From assembly GCF_010730355.1 (NCBI RefSeq), contig NZ_AP022576.1, positions 2,604,001-2,668,000 on the forward strand: DNA of 64,000 nucleotides, read 5' to 3'. Every line of letters starts with the position of its first letter. Position 1 is the stretch's first letter. Below, one piece after another: positions 55,707 to 64,000 of the stretch. The position numbers were made by a program, and so were the translations under genes. The stretch comes from Mycobacterium florentinum. Its GTDB lineage: Bacteria; Actinomycetota; Actinomycetes; Mycobacteriales; Mycobacteriaceae. A model generated the notes under the pieces. The model did not search any database. It was not told where the DNA came from and saw only the letters and a program-made list of their open reading frames with translations.

Positions 55707-57429
55707 TGGGGCATTTCTCCTTAACAGTCGGAATCTCGTCGATAGCAATGGTTTCGGTCTTCGCCGCGGTCAGGAATGGCGCGAAGGGCGGGATCTCGTC
55801 GGCGGCGCACTCCACGCTGACCACCGCCGGGCCGTCGATGCCGAGCGCGGTGCCCATCGCCGCGGCGAGTCCTGCTGCGTCGCTGACGTCGATCGACGTC
55901 AGGCCCGGAAACATGGCCGCCAGCCCGGCGCCGAGCTGGCTGGGCCGAAATCGGTTGTAGCTGTAGAGGTTGTCGTAGAACAGCTGCTCGCGAGTCACAC
56001 ACATCGCGTGCGCATTGTTGTTGAACAACACGAAGGTCACCGGCAACCGGTATTGCACCGCGGTGTGAACTTCCATGCCGTGCATGAAAAACGCTCCGTC
56101 ACCGGCGATCACCACGGTGCGCCCGGGCGGCCGTCCGCTATTGGCCCGCCCGAAAGCCATTCCGATGCCGGCCCCGAAGCTATAGCCCATGCCGCCCATG
56201 CCCAGTGCGACCGTGAATCTGCCGCCCCGCCGGGCCGGCAGGTAATGCACCGCCGACGCGCCGGTGTTGCCCGCGTCGACCACGATGTCGGCGCGGTCGG
56301 GCAGGACGCGGTCGAGCACGGCCATCGCGTCGCGGTAGCGTAGGCCCTCGCCAACCCATGACGGGGGCTTCAATTCGGAGCGAGACACCGCATCGGGCAC
56401 CCGCACGCCCGTCGGACGCCCGCTGCCGGACAGGGCATTAGTCAGCATCCGCAGCGAGCTACGCAGGTCGTCGGTGTGTACGTGCGTGCACGGAACATAA
56501 GGCCGCGCAGAGCCGATCGAGACGGTGCGCACCGCCGACAGGGCGTCGTCGAGCCCGGCGCGGGCCGTGACCGACAGTCGGGTACCGACCACAAGGCACA
56601 CGGCGCTGGCGGCCACCGCTTCGGCGACACCCGGGTGGCCCATCACGCCGGTTACCCCCAGCGCGGACGACGACCCGAATCCCGGTGTGCCGGAGGCATC
56701 TTTGGCGTCCGGCACGGTGGCCACCCGGGCCCGCAACAGTGCGCGCAGCTCCTCGAGCTCGGCACGGGCGTTGTCACGAGCCACCTGCTCGCCGGCGATG
56801 ATGGTGATCGGTCCGTCGACATTGCGCAGCACCGGAATGATCGGCTGCGGGTTTCCGATCGGCCGCGGGTCGTTAGCGATACCGCGGGATCGATCGGCGT
56901 AGACGAAGGCCTGCTGAATGTCCTTGGGCAGCAACAGCACTGCCGGTCCCCCGGTGCGCGCCGCGGCGATGGCCCGCGACATTGCCGCACCGATATCGGC
57001 CGGCCGCAGCACCCGCTCGCAGAACACCGACACCGTGGAGAAAACCGCTTCGGCGTTCAGCGATCCGTTGTTGCCGCTGGTGTCCTGAAAGCTGCCGCGG
57101 CCATCCATCGTCGTCGGTGCCTGGCCGACCAGCGCCAGCACCGGAACCCGGCTCGTCAGCGACTCCCCAAGGCCCGCTACAAGATTCAGCGCGCCGCCAC
57201 CCGACGTCGCGGCCACCACACCGAGCCCGCCGCCGCTGCGGCTGTATCCGTCGGCCATCGTTGCGGCGGAGAACTCGTGCTTGGCCAGGACGCCGGTGAT
57301 GTCGGACCGGAAATGTGCGGCGTCGTAAAGGTCTTCGATGTTGGCGCCGTCCACACCGAAGATGTGGTCGACGCCGACCGAGGCCAGACTTTCGACGATG
57401 TGGTCGACAACGCGGTGCTTCCGAGGCAT
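55687..57429 (-). CDS. Thiamine-diphosphate-dependent enzyme (acetolactate-synthase-like)
   Basis: 580-residue enzyme of the acetolactate synthase/decarboxylase superfamily. N-terminal domain: DHIFGVDGANIEDLYDA and catalytic Glu52 in AKHEFSAATMADGYSR. C-terminal domain: ThDP motif IAGDGAFFMHGMEVHTAVQ followed by LFNNNAHAM. Typically it decarboxylates or ligates 2-keto acids; the substrate here is unknown. First gene of the four-gene operon (ThDP enzyme, SRPBCC, KAS III-like, aminotransferase). ATG with AGGTGAG upstream, and a SigL-like promoter 36-63 bases before the start. Confidence 0.85.
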   Translation of the reverse strand: MPRKHRVVDHIVESLASVGVDHIFGVDGANIEDLYDAAHFRSDITGVLAKHEFSAATMADGYSRSGGGLGVVAATSGGGALNLVAGLGESLTSRVPVLALVGQAPTTMDGRGSFQDTSGNNGSLNAEAVFSTVSVFCERVLRPADIGAAMSRAIAAARTGGPAVLLLPKDIQQAFVYADRSRGIANDPRPIGNPQPIIPVLRNVDGPITIIAGEQVARDNARAELEELRALLRARVATVPDAKDASGTPGFGSSSALGVTGVMGHPGVAEAVAASAVCLVVGTRLSVTARAGLDDALSAVRTVSIGSARPYVPCTHVHTDDLRSSLRMLTNALSGSGRPTGVRVPDAVSRSELKPPSWVGEGLRYRDAMAVLDRVLPDRADIVVDAGNTGASAVHYLPARRGGRFTVALGMGGMGYSFGAGIGMAFGRANSGRPPGRTVVIAGDGAFFMHGMEVHTAVQYRLPVTFVLFNNNAHAMCVTREQLFYDNLYSYNRFRPSQLGAGLAAMFPGLTSIDVSDAAGLAAAMGTALGIDGPAVVSVECAADEIPPFAPFLTAAKTETIAIDEIPTVKEKCPNVAASA

Positions 57430-57464
57430 CTGCTCACCTAAAGTTCGATTGAGACGATGCCTAA

Positions 57465-57492
57465 GGCACGAGTCAGGTGAGCCGCCGGTTCA
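57465..57492 (-). promoter_or_regulatory. SigL-like promoter of the ThDP-enzyme operon
   Basis: On the minus strand TGAACC (57492-57487), 16 bases, then CGTGCC (57470-57465). This matches the SigL-type consensus as I recall it (TGAACC, 16-18 bases, CGTG) and the element before sigL in this window. The start codon lies 36 bases from the -10. Confidence 0.65.
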
Positions 57493-57498
57493 CCTGAC
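57472..57498 (-). terminator. Dyad overlapping the SigL-like promoter, downstream of rslA
   Basis: GTCAGGTGA (57472-57480) and TCACCTGAC (57490-57498) are perfectly complementary around a 9-base loop. It begins six bases beyond the rslA stop and covers the -35 and spacer of the operon promoter. It may end the sigL-rslA transcript, act as an operator, or both. There is no T-tract. Confidence 0.5.
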
Positions 57499-57503
57499 GG
57501 GTT

Positions 57504-58265
57504 CTACAGCGAGCGCTGCAACAAAACCTGCCCACTATCGGCGGCCACCACTTGCACGGCGGCGATCTGTTCGATCGGTGTCGAGATGCTCGCGGCGGGC
57601 GTCGCGGTGTGGCCGGGTTCGGCCACCCAGGTCGCCAACCGGGTCTGGCTGCCGTCACGACCGACCACAACCATCGCCAGCGTGTCATGGTGCGCGTACG
57701 GCGGAGCCAGGCAGACGCACTTCAAGTTGATGGCCGTCCCCCAGTGCTGGCTGGAAATCTGCACCGTCGACGTCAGCAGGTTGGTGCCCACTTGCGCCAT
57801 CTCCGACGACGCGGCCACCGACTGGACAGGCGCCGCCGGCGTGGTGTGACCCTGGACGCCGACGAACACGCCGACCGCCAGCACCGCGGCCGCAGCCGAC
57901 GAGGCCACCCAGGTGATCGCCCGGGTGCGGCGGCGGCGCCAGGCCACCTTCGCCAGCAACGACGGCAGCAGCTCGGGCGAGGGCTCCGGGGTAACCGGTG
58001 GGATGCCGCCGGACTGCGCGATCGCGGCGGCTTCTTCACTATCAAGCTGCGAAAGCAGGGCCGGCACGCCACTGAGCTCAGCGACGGCCTCCCGGCACGC
58101 CGCGCAGTGGACCATGTGCCCTTCGAATTCCCGGCGGTCGACCGACGACAGCGACCCCAGCACGTATGCGGCATCCCACATCGCGTAGCGGTGATTGTCA
58201 CCCATGATCAAACCAAAGACCTCGTTGTCGCCGGGCGGGCCTACACCTCGGATCGGCGTCTTCAT
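57504..58265 (-). CDS. rslA: Anti-sigma factor RslA
   Basis: 253-residue membrane anti-sigma factor of SigL. The cytoplasmic N-terminal domain has HMVHCAACREAV, the zinc anti-sigma HxxxCxxC; one membrane helix follows (AITWVASSAAAAVLAVGVFV, about residue 135); the extracytoplasmic domain (WGTAINLKCVCLAPPY) may sense redox through its CxC pair. ATG 58265 is chosen since AGGAG lies eight bases upstream; ATG 58274 overlaps that site. sigL lies 67 bases upstream on the same strand. Confidence 0.92.
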   Translation of the reverse strand: MKTPIRGVGPPGDNEVFGLIMGDNHRYAMWDAAYVLGSLSSVDRREFEGHMVHCAACREAVAELSGVPALLSQLDSEEAAAIAQSGGIPPVTPEPSPELLPSLLAKVAWRRRRTRAITWVASSAAAAVLAVGVFVGVQGHTTPAAPVQSVAASSEMAQVGTNLLTSTVQISSQHWGTAINLKCVCLAPPYAHHDTLAMVVVGRDGSQTRLATWVAEPGHTATPAASISTPIEQIAAVQVVAADSGQVLLQRSL

Positions 58266-58332
58266 TTCATCCATCTCCTGTCACCCTTCAAGCATTCGGA
58301 GCCGATGACCACACGGATTGGTGGTTGGGCTG

Positions 58333-58866
58333 TCATCGAGTAACTCCGAGTTCCTGCAGAGTGAGCCGCAAAGCCCGCACGGCATAGTGTAGTCGCGACT
58401 TCACGGTTCCTTCGGCAATGTCAAGGTCTCCAGCAATCTGCGCGGTGGTCCAGCCGCGGTAGTACGAACGTTCGATGACGGCGCGGTGTTCCGCGGACAG
58501 TTGCGTCATCGCATCGGCGATCAACAGCCGGTCCAGGGCGGCGTTGACCTCGTCGGGCGTGGCCTGCTCGGGCGCTCCGTCTTCGTCGAGCGAGCCGACC
58601 ACGTTGCGATACCGGGCGCTGCGCCGATCGTCGATGATCATGTTCCGGGCAACGGTGAACAACCAGGCACGCGCCGACCGCTCGGTGTCGCCGACGACCT
58701 CCGGATGTTGCCAGGCTCGCAGCAGCGTTTCCTGAACGACGTCCTCGGCATGGGCGGCGTCGCCGGTCAGCCGCAGCGCGTAACGCCACAGCACGGCAGC
58801 GTGCTCGTCGTAGAGCGCCTTCATCAACGCAGCTTCTGCCGCCGCGGTACCAGCGCCCCGGGCCAC
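58333..58866 (-). CDS. sigL: ECF sigma factor SigL
   Basis: 177-residue ECF sigma factor, near-identical in length and sequence pattern to SigL of M. tuberculosis: region 2 (YDEHAAVLWRYALRLTGDAA, AEDVVQETLLRAWQHPEV), region 4 (LSAEHRAVIERSYYRGWTTA, IAEGTVKSRLHYAVRALRL). GTG 58866 has AGGAGGTGAT upstream. Held inactive by RslA until a signal, likely redox. Known SigL targets in M. tuberculosis include itself and lipid/polyketide genes. Confidence 0.95.
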   Translation of the reverse strand: MARGAGTAAAEAALMKALYDEHAAVLWRYALRLTGDAAHAEDVVQETLLRAWQHPEVVGDTERSARAWLFTVARNMIIDDRRSARYRNVVGSLDEDGAPEQATPDEVNAALDRLLIADAMTQLSAEHRAVIERSYYRGWTTAQIAGDLDIAEGTVKSRLHYAVRALRLTLQELGVTR

Positions 58867-58886
58867 TCGATCACCTCCTGCCAATT

Positions 58887-58914
58887 GACACGAGTGGAGT
58901 AGGTGTTTGGTTCG
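58887..58914 (-). promoter_or_regulatory. Autoregulatory SigL promoter of sigL-rslA
   Basis: CGAACC (58914-58909), 16 bases, then CGTGTC (58892-58887) on the minus strand, 20 bases before the sigL start. It matches the recalled SigL consensus with one change in the -35. Confidence 0.7.
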
Positions 58915-58918
58915 AGGT

Positions 58919-59719
58919 TCAGCTCAAGGTGAGAATGCGGGGCCCGTCGTCAGTGACCGCCACGGTGTGCTCCCAGTGCGCCGCACGCGATCCGTCGGTC
59001 GTGGTGACCGTCCAGTCGTCGTCGAGCACCCGCGTTTTGCCTGTTCCAAGCGTCAGCATCGGCTCGATGGCCAGCACCGAACCGGGGGCCAGCAGCGGTC
59101 CGCGGCCCGGGGATCCCTCGTTGGGCAGGAACGGGTCCATGTGCATCTGCCGGCCGATGCCGTGGCCGCCGTAGCCCTCCACGATGCCGAACGCGCGGCC
59201 GTGGCGAACCTCGGCGGCACGCGTCCCCATCTCGATGGCGTGCGCGACGTCGGTCAACCGGTTACCGGGGATCATTGCCGCGATTCCGGCTTCCAGCGAC
59301 TCTCGGGTCGCCACGGACAGTGCTTCGTCGCTGGGGTCGAGCGCCCCGACGCCGAACGTGATCGCCGCGTCGCCGTGCCAGCCCTGCAGAATCGCGCCGC
59401 AGTCGATGGACACCAGGTCACCGGGGGCCAGTATTTCCGCCGCGGAGGGGATGCCGTGCACCACCCGGTCGTTCACCGACGCGCAGATCGACGCCGGGTA
59501 GCCGTGATAGCCCAGGAACGACGGCGTCGCCCCCGCCTCCCGGATCGCCGACTCGGCGATTTGGTCCAGACTCAGCGTGGAAACCCCGGCGACCGCGGCC
59601 GCGTGCACCGCCTGCAGCGCGGCGGCAACCACGGCACCTGCCGCGGCCATCGCGTCGAGTTCGCCGGCGCTGCGCTGCGGCACTACCTTGCGACTGCGCA
59701 GCCGCGCCAGCGCGCGCAT
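58919..59719 (-). CDS. map: Methionine aminopeptidase, type I
   Basis: 266-residue metalloprotease that removes initiator Met. Metal-site residues lie in [20 protein letters not shown] (Asp pair), [12 protein letters not shown] (His) and IEPMLTLG plus HWEHTVAV (Glu). ATG 59719 with adk three bases upstream. The length equals the mycobacterial MapA form. Confidence 0.95.
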   Translation of the reverse strand: MRALARLRSRKVVPQRSAGELDAMAAAGAVVAAALQAVHAAAVAGVSTLSLDQIAESAIREAGATPSFLGYHGYPASICASVNDRVVHGIPSAAEILAPGDLVSIDCGAILQGWHGDAAITFGVGALDPSDEALSVATRESLEAGIAAMIPGNRLTDVAHAIEMGTRAAEVRHGRAFGIVEGYGGHGIGRQMHMDPFLPNEGSPGRGPLLAPGSVLAIEPMLTLGTGKTRVLDDDWTVTTTDGSRAAHWEHTVAVTDDGPRILTLS

Positions 59720-59721
59720 CG

Positions 59722-60267
59722 TTACTTGCCCAGCGCTCGCAGCGCGCGGGCGAATACCTCGTCCAACGATCCGATCGCGTCGACGGTCTTCAATTGGTCG
59801 TGGTAGTACTCCAGCAGCGGAGCGGTTTCGTCGCGATAGACCTTGAATCGGTTGAGGATGACGTCCTCGGTGTCGTCGGCGCGGCCGCGGCCCTTCAGCC
59901 GTTGCAACAGTTCGTCCTCCGACACCCGGAATTCCAGGACCGCGTCGATGTCGGTGCCCCGGCGTCCCAGCATTTCGTGCAGCGCCTTGGCCTGTTCGAT
60001 CGAGCGGGGGTAGCCGTCCAAAATGAAGCCGCCGGCCGTGTCCGGGTCGTTCAGCCGGTCGTCGACGAGCTGGTTGGTCAGCTCGGAGGGCACCAGGTCG
60101 CCGGCATCCAGGTAGCGCTTGGCCTCCAGGCCCAGCTTGGTGCCCTGCCCGATGTTGCTCCGGAACAGATCCCCGGTGGAGATCTGCGGGATCCCGAGCT
60201 TTTCGCTGAGTTTCTCCGACTGTGTACCTTTACCCGCCCCCGGTGGCCCCAGCAAAACGACTCTCAC
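59722..60267 (-). CDS. adk: Adenylate kinase
   Basis: 181-residue short-form adenylate kinase: P-loop [15 protein letters not shown] site [19 protein letters not shown] and the short lid ([19 protein letters not shown]) without zinc Cys. GTG start overlaps the secY stop (GTGA), so translation is coupled. Confidence 0.97.
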   Translation of the reverse strand: MRVVLLGPPGAGKGTQSEKLSEKLGIPQISTGDLFRSNIGQGTKLGLEAKRYLDAGDLVPSELTNQLVDDRLNDPDTAGGFILDGYPRSIEQAKALHEMLGRRGTDIDAVLEFRVSEDELLQRLKGRGRADDTEDVILNRFKVYRDETAPLLEYYHDQLKTVDAIGSLDEVFARALRALGK

Positions 60268-61589
60268 TTGAGGAACCCTTCGTAGTTGCGCTGCATCAGC
60301 TGACTCTCGATCTGTTTGACCGTATCCAACCCGACGCCAATCATGATCAGAACCGCCGTACCACCGAATGGCAGGTTCTGCACCGCCCCCGCGTTTCCGA
60401 TCTGCAGGAACAGGTTGGGCAGCACTGCGATCGCACCGAGGTAGATCGAGCCCGGCAGTGTGATCCGGCTCAGCACGAAGCGCAAATAGTCGGCGGTGGG
60501 CTTGCCCGGCCGGATACCGGGGATGAAGCCGCCGAACTTCTTCATTTCGTCAGCGCGCTCGTCGGGGTTGAACGTGATCGACACATAGAAGTACGTGAAG
60601 AAGATGATGAGCCCGAAGTAGATGCCGATGTAGACCGGATCGCTCGGGTCGGACAGGTACGTGCCGACGAACTTGTCCCACCAGCTGTTGCCCACGCCTC
60701 CGCTGCCACTGCGGATCAACTGGGTGATCAGGTGCGGAATGTAGATCAGCGACGACGCGAAGATGACCGGGATAACACCGGCCTGGTTCACCTTGAGCGG
60801 CAGATACGTCGAGGTCCCGCCGTACATGCGCCGGCCCACCATGCGCTTGGCGTACTGCACCGGGATACGGCGCTGGCCCTGCTCGACGAACACCACGCCG
60901 ACGATGATGAGCAGCGCGGCGAGCAGAACGGCGGTGAAGATCATGCCGCCGCGGCTGTCCAGGATCGTCTTGCCTTCCGACGGTATGCGGGCGGCGATGC
61001 CGACGAAGATCAGCAGCGACATGCCATTGCCGATGCCGCGCTCGGTGATCAGCTCGCCCATCCACATCACCAGCGCCGCGCCGCTCGTCATCACCAGCAC
61101 GATGACGACCAGGGTGAAGATGCTCTGGTCGGCGATGATGTCCAGCGAGCAGCCCTGCAGCAGACCTCCGTTGGCCGCCAGCGCCACGATGCTGGTGGCC
61201 TGCAGAATCGCCAGGGCGATCGCCAGATAGCGCGTGTACTGCGTCATCTTGGCCTGGCCGGACTGGCCTTCCTTACGCAATTCCTCGAAGCGTGGAATCA
61301 CCACGGTGAGCAGCTGCACGATGATGCTGGCGGTGATGTAGGGCATTACGCCCACCGCGAACACGGTTAGCTTGAGCAGCGCACCGCCGGAGAACAGGTT
61401 GATCAGCGAGTAAATCTGTCCCGCTTCACCACCGCTGGCCTCTTTGATGCACTGCTGGACGTTCGGAAAGTTGACGCCGGGCGACGGCAGCGCCGCACCC
61501 ACGCGATACAGCACGACAATGCCAAGCGTGAAGAGGATCTTCCGTCTCAAGTCGACTGTTCGCAGCGACGAGATGAAAGCCGAAAGCAC
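60264..61589 (-). CDS. secY: Preprotein translocase subunit SecY
   Basis: 441-residue channel of the Sec translocon with 10 membrane helices. Markers: [18 protein letters not shown], the plug region after [16 protein letters not shown] and [23 protein letters not shown] with GGAGGATAG upstream. First gene of secY-adk-map; the divergent methyltransferase array starts 255 bases away. Confidence 0.97.
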   Translation of the reverse strand: MLSAFISSLRTVDLRRKILFTLGIVVLYRVGAALPSPGVNFPNVQQCIKEASGGEAGQIYSLINLFSGGALLKLTVFAVGVMPYITASIIVQLLTVVIPRFEELRKEGQSGQAKMTQYTRYLAIALAILQATSIVALAANGGLLQGCSLDIIADQSIFTLVVIVLVMTSGAALVMWMGELITERGIGNGMSLLIFVGIAARIPSEGKTILDSRGGMIFTAVLLAALLIIVGVVFVEQGQRRIPVQYAKRMVGRRMYGGTSTYLPLKVNQAGVIPVIFASSLIYIPHLITQLIRSGSGGVGNSWWDKFVGTYLSDPSDPVYIGIYFGLIIFFTYFYVSITFNPDERADEMKKFGGFIPGIRPGKPTADYLRFVLSRITLPGSIYLGAIAVLPNLFLQIGNAGAVQNLPFGGTAVLIMIGVGLDTVKQIESQLMQRNYEGFLK

Positions 61590-61844
61590 TTCTATCCTCC
61601 TGCGCGGCCGGGGTTATCCTGCGTTACGCGCGCTCAACACCCGCAGGCCAGGACGTACGGCGTCACGCGTCGAATCGTGTACGAGACTAACAGCTGGTCG
61701 GACCGGATCCTCAAAAGGGCGTCATGGAGCCGTGCCAAATGGGCTCAAAAAATTCAGGAAGCGGACAGCCTCGAGGCGTAGAGTTTTGTCAGCTCGTTGC
61801 ATTTGCTAAGTATCAAAGCTGGCTGTCGACGATTGAGGAGCACC
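61590..61844. promoter_or_regulatory. Divergent region secY / methyltransferase array
   Basis: A 255-base gap with promoters for secY (leftward) and the first methyltransferase (rightward). TTGTCA near 61786 and TAAGTAT near 61807 could be weak promoter parts for the latter. No gene or repeat is visible. Confidence 0.35.
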
Positions 61845-62756
61845 ATGACACGCACCGACCAAGACAGTTGGGATCTGGCCTCCAGCGTCGGCGCGACGGC
61901 CACGATGGTCGCCGCGGCCCGCGCGGTGGCCAGCAATGAGGACAACCCGATCATCAACGACCCCTTCGCGGGGCCGTTGGTGCGAGCGGTCGGGCTGGAT
62001 TTCTTCACCCGGGTGGTCGACGGCGAGCTGACCGCCGCCGAAACACCCGAGGGCGGCCTGGGCGACCTGCAGGTCGAGACCGACTCGATCGCGGTGCGCA
62101 CTCGCTTCTTCGACGATTTCTTCCTCAACGCCGCGCGCGACGGGATCCGCCAGGCGGTGATTCTGGCCGCCGGCCTCGACGCGCGCGCCTACCGGCTGTC
62201 CTGGCCGAAGGGCAGCGTGGTCTACGAGGTCGATCAGCCCCAAGTCATCGAGTTCAAGACCACCGCGATGTCGAGCCTGGGCGCGGCACCGTCCGCCGAG
62301 CGGCGCACCGTCAGCATCGATCTTCGCGACGACTGGCCGGCGGCCCTGCGCAGCAGCGGGTTTGACGTGACCCAGCCGACGTCGTGGAGCGCCGAGGGGT
62401 TGCTGATGTATCTGCCGCCGGAGGCGCAGGACCGGCTGTTCGACAACATCACCTCGCTGTCCGCGCCTTCAAGCGTGCTGGCGACCGAGTTTCATCCGCC
62501 GTCCGAGACGACGATGTCGGAGCGGGCTCAGGAATTCAACCAGCGGTGGCTCAATCTGGGCTGCGACATCGACCTGTCGGGATTGTTCTTCGACGGCGAG
62601 CGCAGTGACGTCGTCGAGTATCTGAGCGGCCATGGCTGGCAGGTGAGCTCGCGGCCGCGTCGCGAACTGTTCGCCGACTACGGCCGCGACTTCCACGACA
62701 GCGAGGCGCTGTCCCAACTTCGCAACATCGTCTCTGTTACCGCAACTCTTCGTTAG
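61845..62756 (+). CDS. Class I SAM-dependent methyltransferase, copy 1
   Basis: 303-residue member of the mycobacterial leucine-carboxyl-methyltransferase-like family (PPM1/LCMT-type): [23 protein letters not shown]-binding AVILAAGLDARAYRL, acidic [12 protein letters not shown] and DLRDDWPAAL, then SAEGLLMYLPPEAQDRL. The longer frame upstream is rejected; ATG 61845 has GAGGAG five bases upstream. Substrate unknown. First of three tandem copies. Confidence 0.88.
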   Translation: MTRTDQDSWDLASSVGATATMVAAARAVASNEDNPIINDPFAGPLVRAVGLDFFTRVVDGELTAAETPEGGLGDLQVETDSIAVRTRFFDDFFLNAARDGIRQAVILAAGLDARAYRLSWPKGSVVYEVDQPQVIEFKTTAMSSLGAAPSAERRTVSIDLRDDWPAALRSSGFDVTQPTSWSAEGLLMYLPPEAQDRLFDNITSLSAPSSVLATEFHPPSETTMSERAQEFNQRWLNLGCDIDLSGLFFDGERSDVVEYLSGHGWQVSSRPRRELFADYGRDFHDSEALSQLRNIVSVTATLR

Positions 62757-62765
62757 GAGCGCCGC

Positions 62766-63689
62766 ATGACGAACACCGACAGCAAGCGATTTGACGGCGA
62801 CAGTTGGGATTTGGCGTCCAGCGTGGGAGCCACCGCCACCGCGGTGGCGGCCCGCCGGGCGATGGCGTCCAAGGGACCGAACCCGCTGATCGACGATCCC
62901 TTCGCCGAGCCGCTGGTCAACGCCGTCGGCGTCGACGCCTTCATCCGGATGATGAACGGCCAGGTCGAGGTGTCCGAGGACGATCCCGCCTTCACCCCGC
63001 AGCGGCTCAGCGAAGGCATGGCGGTACGCACCCGCTACTTCGACGCCTTCTTTCTGGAGGCCGCCGAGGCCGGCGTGCGCCAGGGCGTCATTCTCGCGTC
63101 CGGGCTGGACACCCGTGCCTACCGGTTGCCATGGCCGGACGGCACCGTGCTCTACGAGATCGACCAGCCGCAGGTGATCGAGTTCAAGACCCGCACCCTG
63201 GCCGATCTCGGCGCGACCCCGACCGTCGATCGCCGGACGGTCGCGATCGACCTGCGTGACGACTGGGTAGGCGCGTTGCGCGGCAACGGATTCGACTCGA
63301 CCCAGCCGACGGCCTGGATCGCCGAAGGACTGCTCGGGTACCTACCGCCGGACGCCCAGGATCGCCTGTTCGACAACATCACCGCGCTGTCGGCTCCCGG
63401 CAGCCGCATCGGCACCGGCTACGTCCCGGACATGCGCGACCGCGTCGAAAAGCGGGGCCGCGAGATGAGCGAACGCTGGCGCCGGATGGGGCTGGATCTC
63501 AACTGGTCCGAACTGGTCTACACCGGTGAGCGCAACGACGTGGCGTCTTACCTTGGCGAACGAGGCTGGCAGACGACGGTGCGCAGCACCCCGGAGATGT
63601 ACGCGCACAACGGATTTGAGTTCCCCACCGAACCGTCCATGGTCGCCTTCGGCGACATCAAATACCTATCGGCGACCTTAGGAGGCTGA
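62766..63689 (+). CDS. Class I SAM-dependent methyltransferase, copy 2
   Basis: 307-residue paralogue of copy 1: [78 protein letters not shown] with AGGAG upstream that overlaps the stop of copy 1 region, so coupled. Substrate unknown. Confidence 0.88.
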   Translation: MTNTDSKRFDGDSWDLASSVGATATAVAARRAMASKGPNPLIDDPFAEPLVNAVGVDAFIRMMNGQVEVSEDDPAFTPQRLSEGMAVRTRYFDAFFLEAAEAGVRQGVILASGLDTRAYRLPWPDGTVLYEIDQPQVIEFKTRTLADLGATPTVDRRTVAIDLRDDWVGALRGNGFDSTQPTAWIAEGLLGYLPPDAQDRLFDNITALSAPGSRIGTGYVPDMRDRVEKRGREMSERWRRMGLDLNWSELVYTGERNDVASYLGERGWQTTVRSTPEMYAHNGFEFPTEPSMVAFGDIKYLSATLGG

Positions 63690-63691
63690 GC

Positions 63692-64000
63692 ATGACGCGT
63701 ACCGACCAAGACACCTGGGACCTGGCCTCGAGCGTGGGGGCAACCGCGACCTGGGTCGCCGCCTGCCGCGCTCTTGCCGGCAAGCAAGCGGGCGCCCTGA
63801 TCGACGATCCATTCGCCGATCCGTTGGTTCGCGCGGTGGGTGCGGACTTCTTCATCAAAGTGCTTGACGGCGAAATCACCGATGAGACCGGCGGCCTCGA
63901 CCCCGACGCGGACCCCGACGAGGAGTTCAACCTGCAGCGGATGGTCAACATGATGGCCGTGCGCACCCGGTATTTCGACGACTTCTTCACCGACGCGACC
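63692..64000 (+). CDS. Class I SAM-dependent methyltransferase, copy 3 (cut by window end)
   Basis: 103 codons seen, from ATG 63692 (AGGAGG lies in the last codons of copy 2). [39 protein letters not shown] and [15 protein letters not shown] align with copies 1 and 2. N-terminus closest to copy 1. The rest lies beyond the window. Confidence 0.85.
   Translation, partial: MTRTDQDTWDLASSVGATATWVAACRALAGKQAGALIDDPFADPLVRAVGADFFIKVLDGEITDETGGLDPDADPDEEFNLQRMVNMMAVRTRYFDDFFTDAT

Overview
This is a 64-kb piece of a GC-rich actinobacterial chromosome that can be placed in the genus Mycobacterium. It carries a complete ESX-4 type VII secretion locus (esxU, esxT, eccB4, eccC4, eccD4, mycP4) between glmS/glmM and rpoA/infA, then rmlB-rmlC, and further on sigL-rslA and map-adk-secY. 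Gene content follows two stretches of the M. tuberculosis map as I recall it (about Rv3434c-Rv3465 and about Rv0753c-Rv0731c), here lying next to each other. Together with the extra genes this suggests a nontuberculous, probably slow-growing species. I cannot name the species from sequence alone.

Layout. 0-6 kb, minus strand: a rhomboid-like membrane protein cut by the window edge, three tandem DUF4436-type membrane proteins (the middle one frameshifted) and glmS. A decayed second copy of the glmS 3' end sits between DUF4436 copies 2 and 3. 6-11 kb: a DUF2510 protein, an alpha/beta-hydrolase-like protein, an inserted zeta-type toxin-antitoxin pair, an F420-type oxidoreductase and two ESX-4-linked genes. 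11-14 kb: glmM, rpsI, rplM. 14-24 kb: ESX-4. 24-28 kb: three secreted cutinases and an NCS1-type permease. 28-32 kb: the truA-rplQ-rpoA-rpsD-rpsK-rpsM-rpmJ-infA ribosomal cluster. 32-36 kb: a response regulator fused to a thioredoxin-reductase-like flavoprotein, with a histidine kinase. 36-43 kb: two F420-type oxidoreductases, rmlB, rmlC and three tandem membrane acyltransferases. 43-46 kb: a five-gene operon of ECF sigma factor, Rieske protein, cupredoxin lipoprotein, Tat-exported metallophosphoesterase and membrane protein. 46-52 kb: a CDP-alcohol phosphotransferase, a flavoprotein and the valine-catabolic mmsA-acyl-CoA dehydrogenase-mmsB operon with a SpoIIAA-like gene. 52-57 kb: a MarR regulator and a compact four-gene operon (ThDP enzyme, SRPBCC protein, KAS III-like enzyme, PLP aminotransferase). 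57-62 kb: rslA, sigL, map, adk, secY. 62-64 kb: three tandem SAM-dependent methyltransferases, the last cut by the window edge.

How the parts fit together. glmS and glmM supply amino-sugar precursors and rmlB-rmlC supply dTDP-rhamnose for the envelope; the acyltransferases after rmlC may decorate envelope sugars. ESX-4 and the cutinases act at the cell surface. The most notable system is the four-gene operon at 52,996-57,429. It lies between rslA and a MarR gene that are adjacent in M. tuberculosis. A SigL-like promoter (TGAACC, 16 bases, CGTGCC) lies just upstream and matches the element in front of sigL itself (CGAACC, 16 bases, CGTGTC). Its KAS III-like enzyme has Asn where the catalytic His is expected. 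I read it as a candidate SigL-controlled small-molecule or lipid biosynthetic operon. A second candidate is the ECF sigma-Rieske operon, where a membrane-anchored Rieske protein sits in the usual place of an anti-sigma factor. Tandem triplication recurs: DUF4436, cutinases, acyltransferases and methyltransferases each occur as three neighbouring copies.
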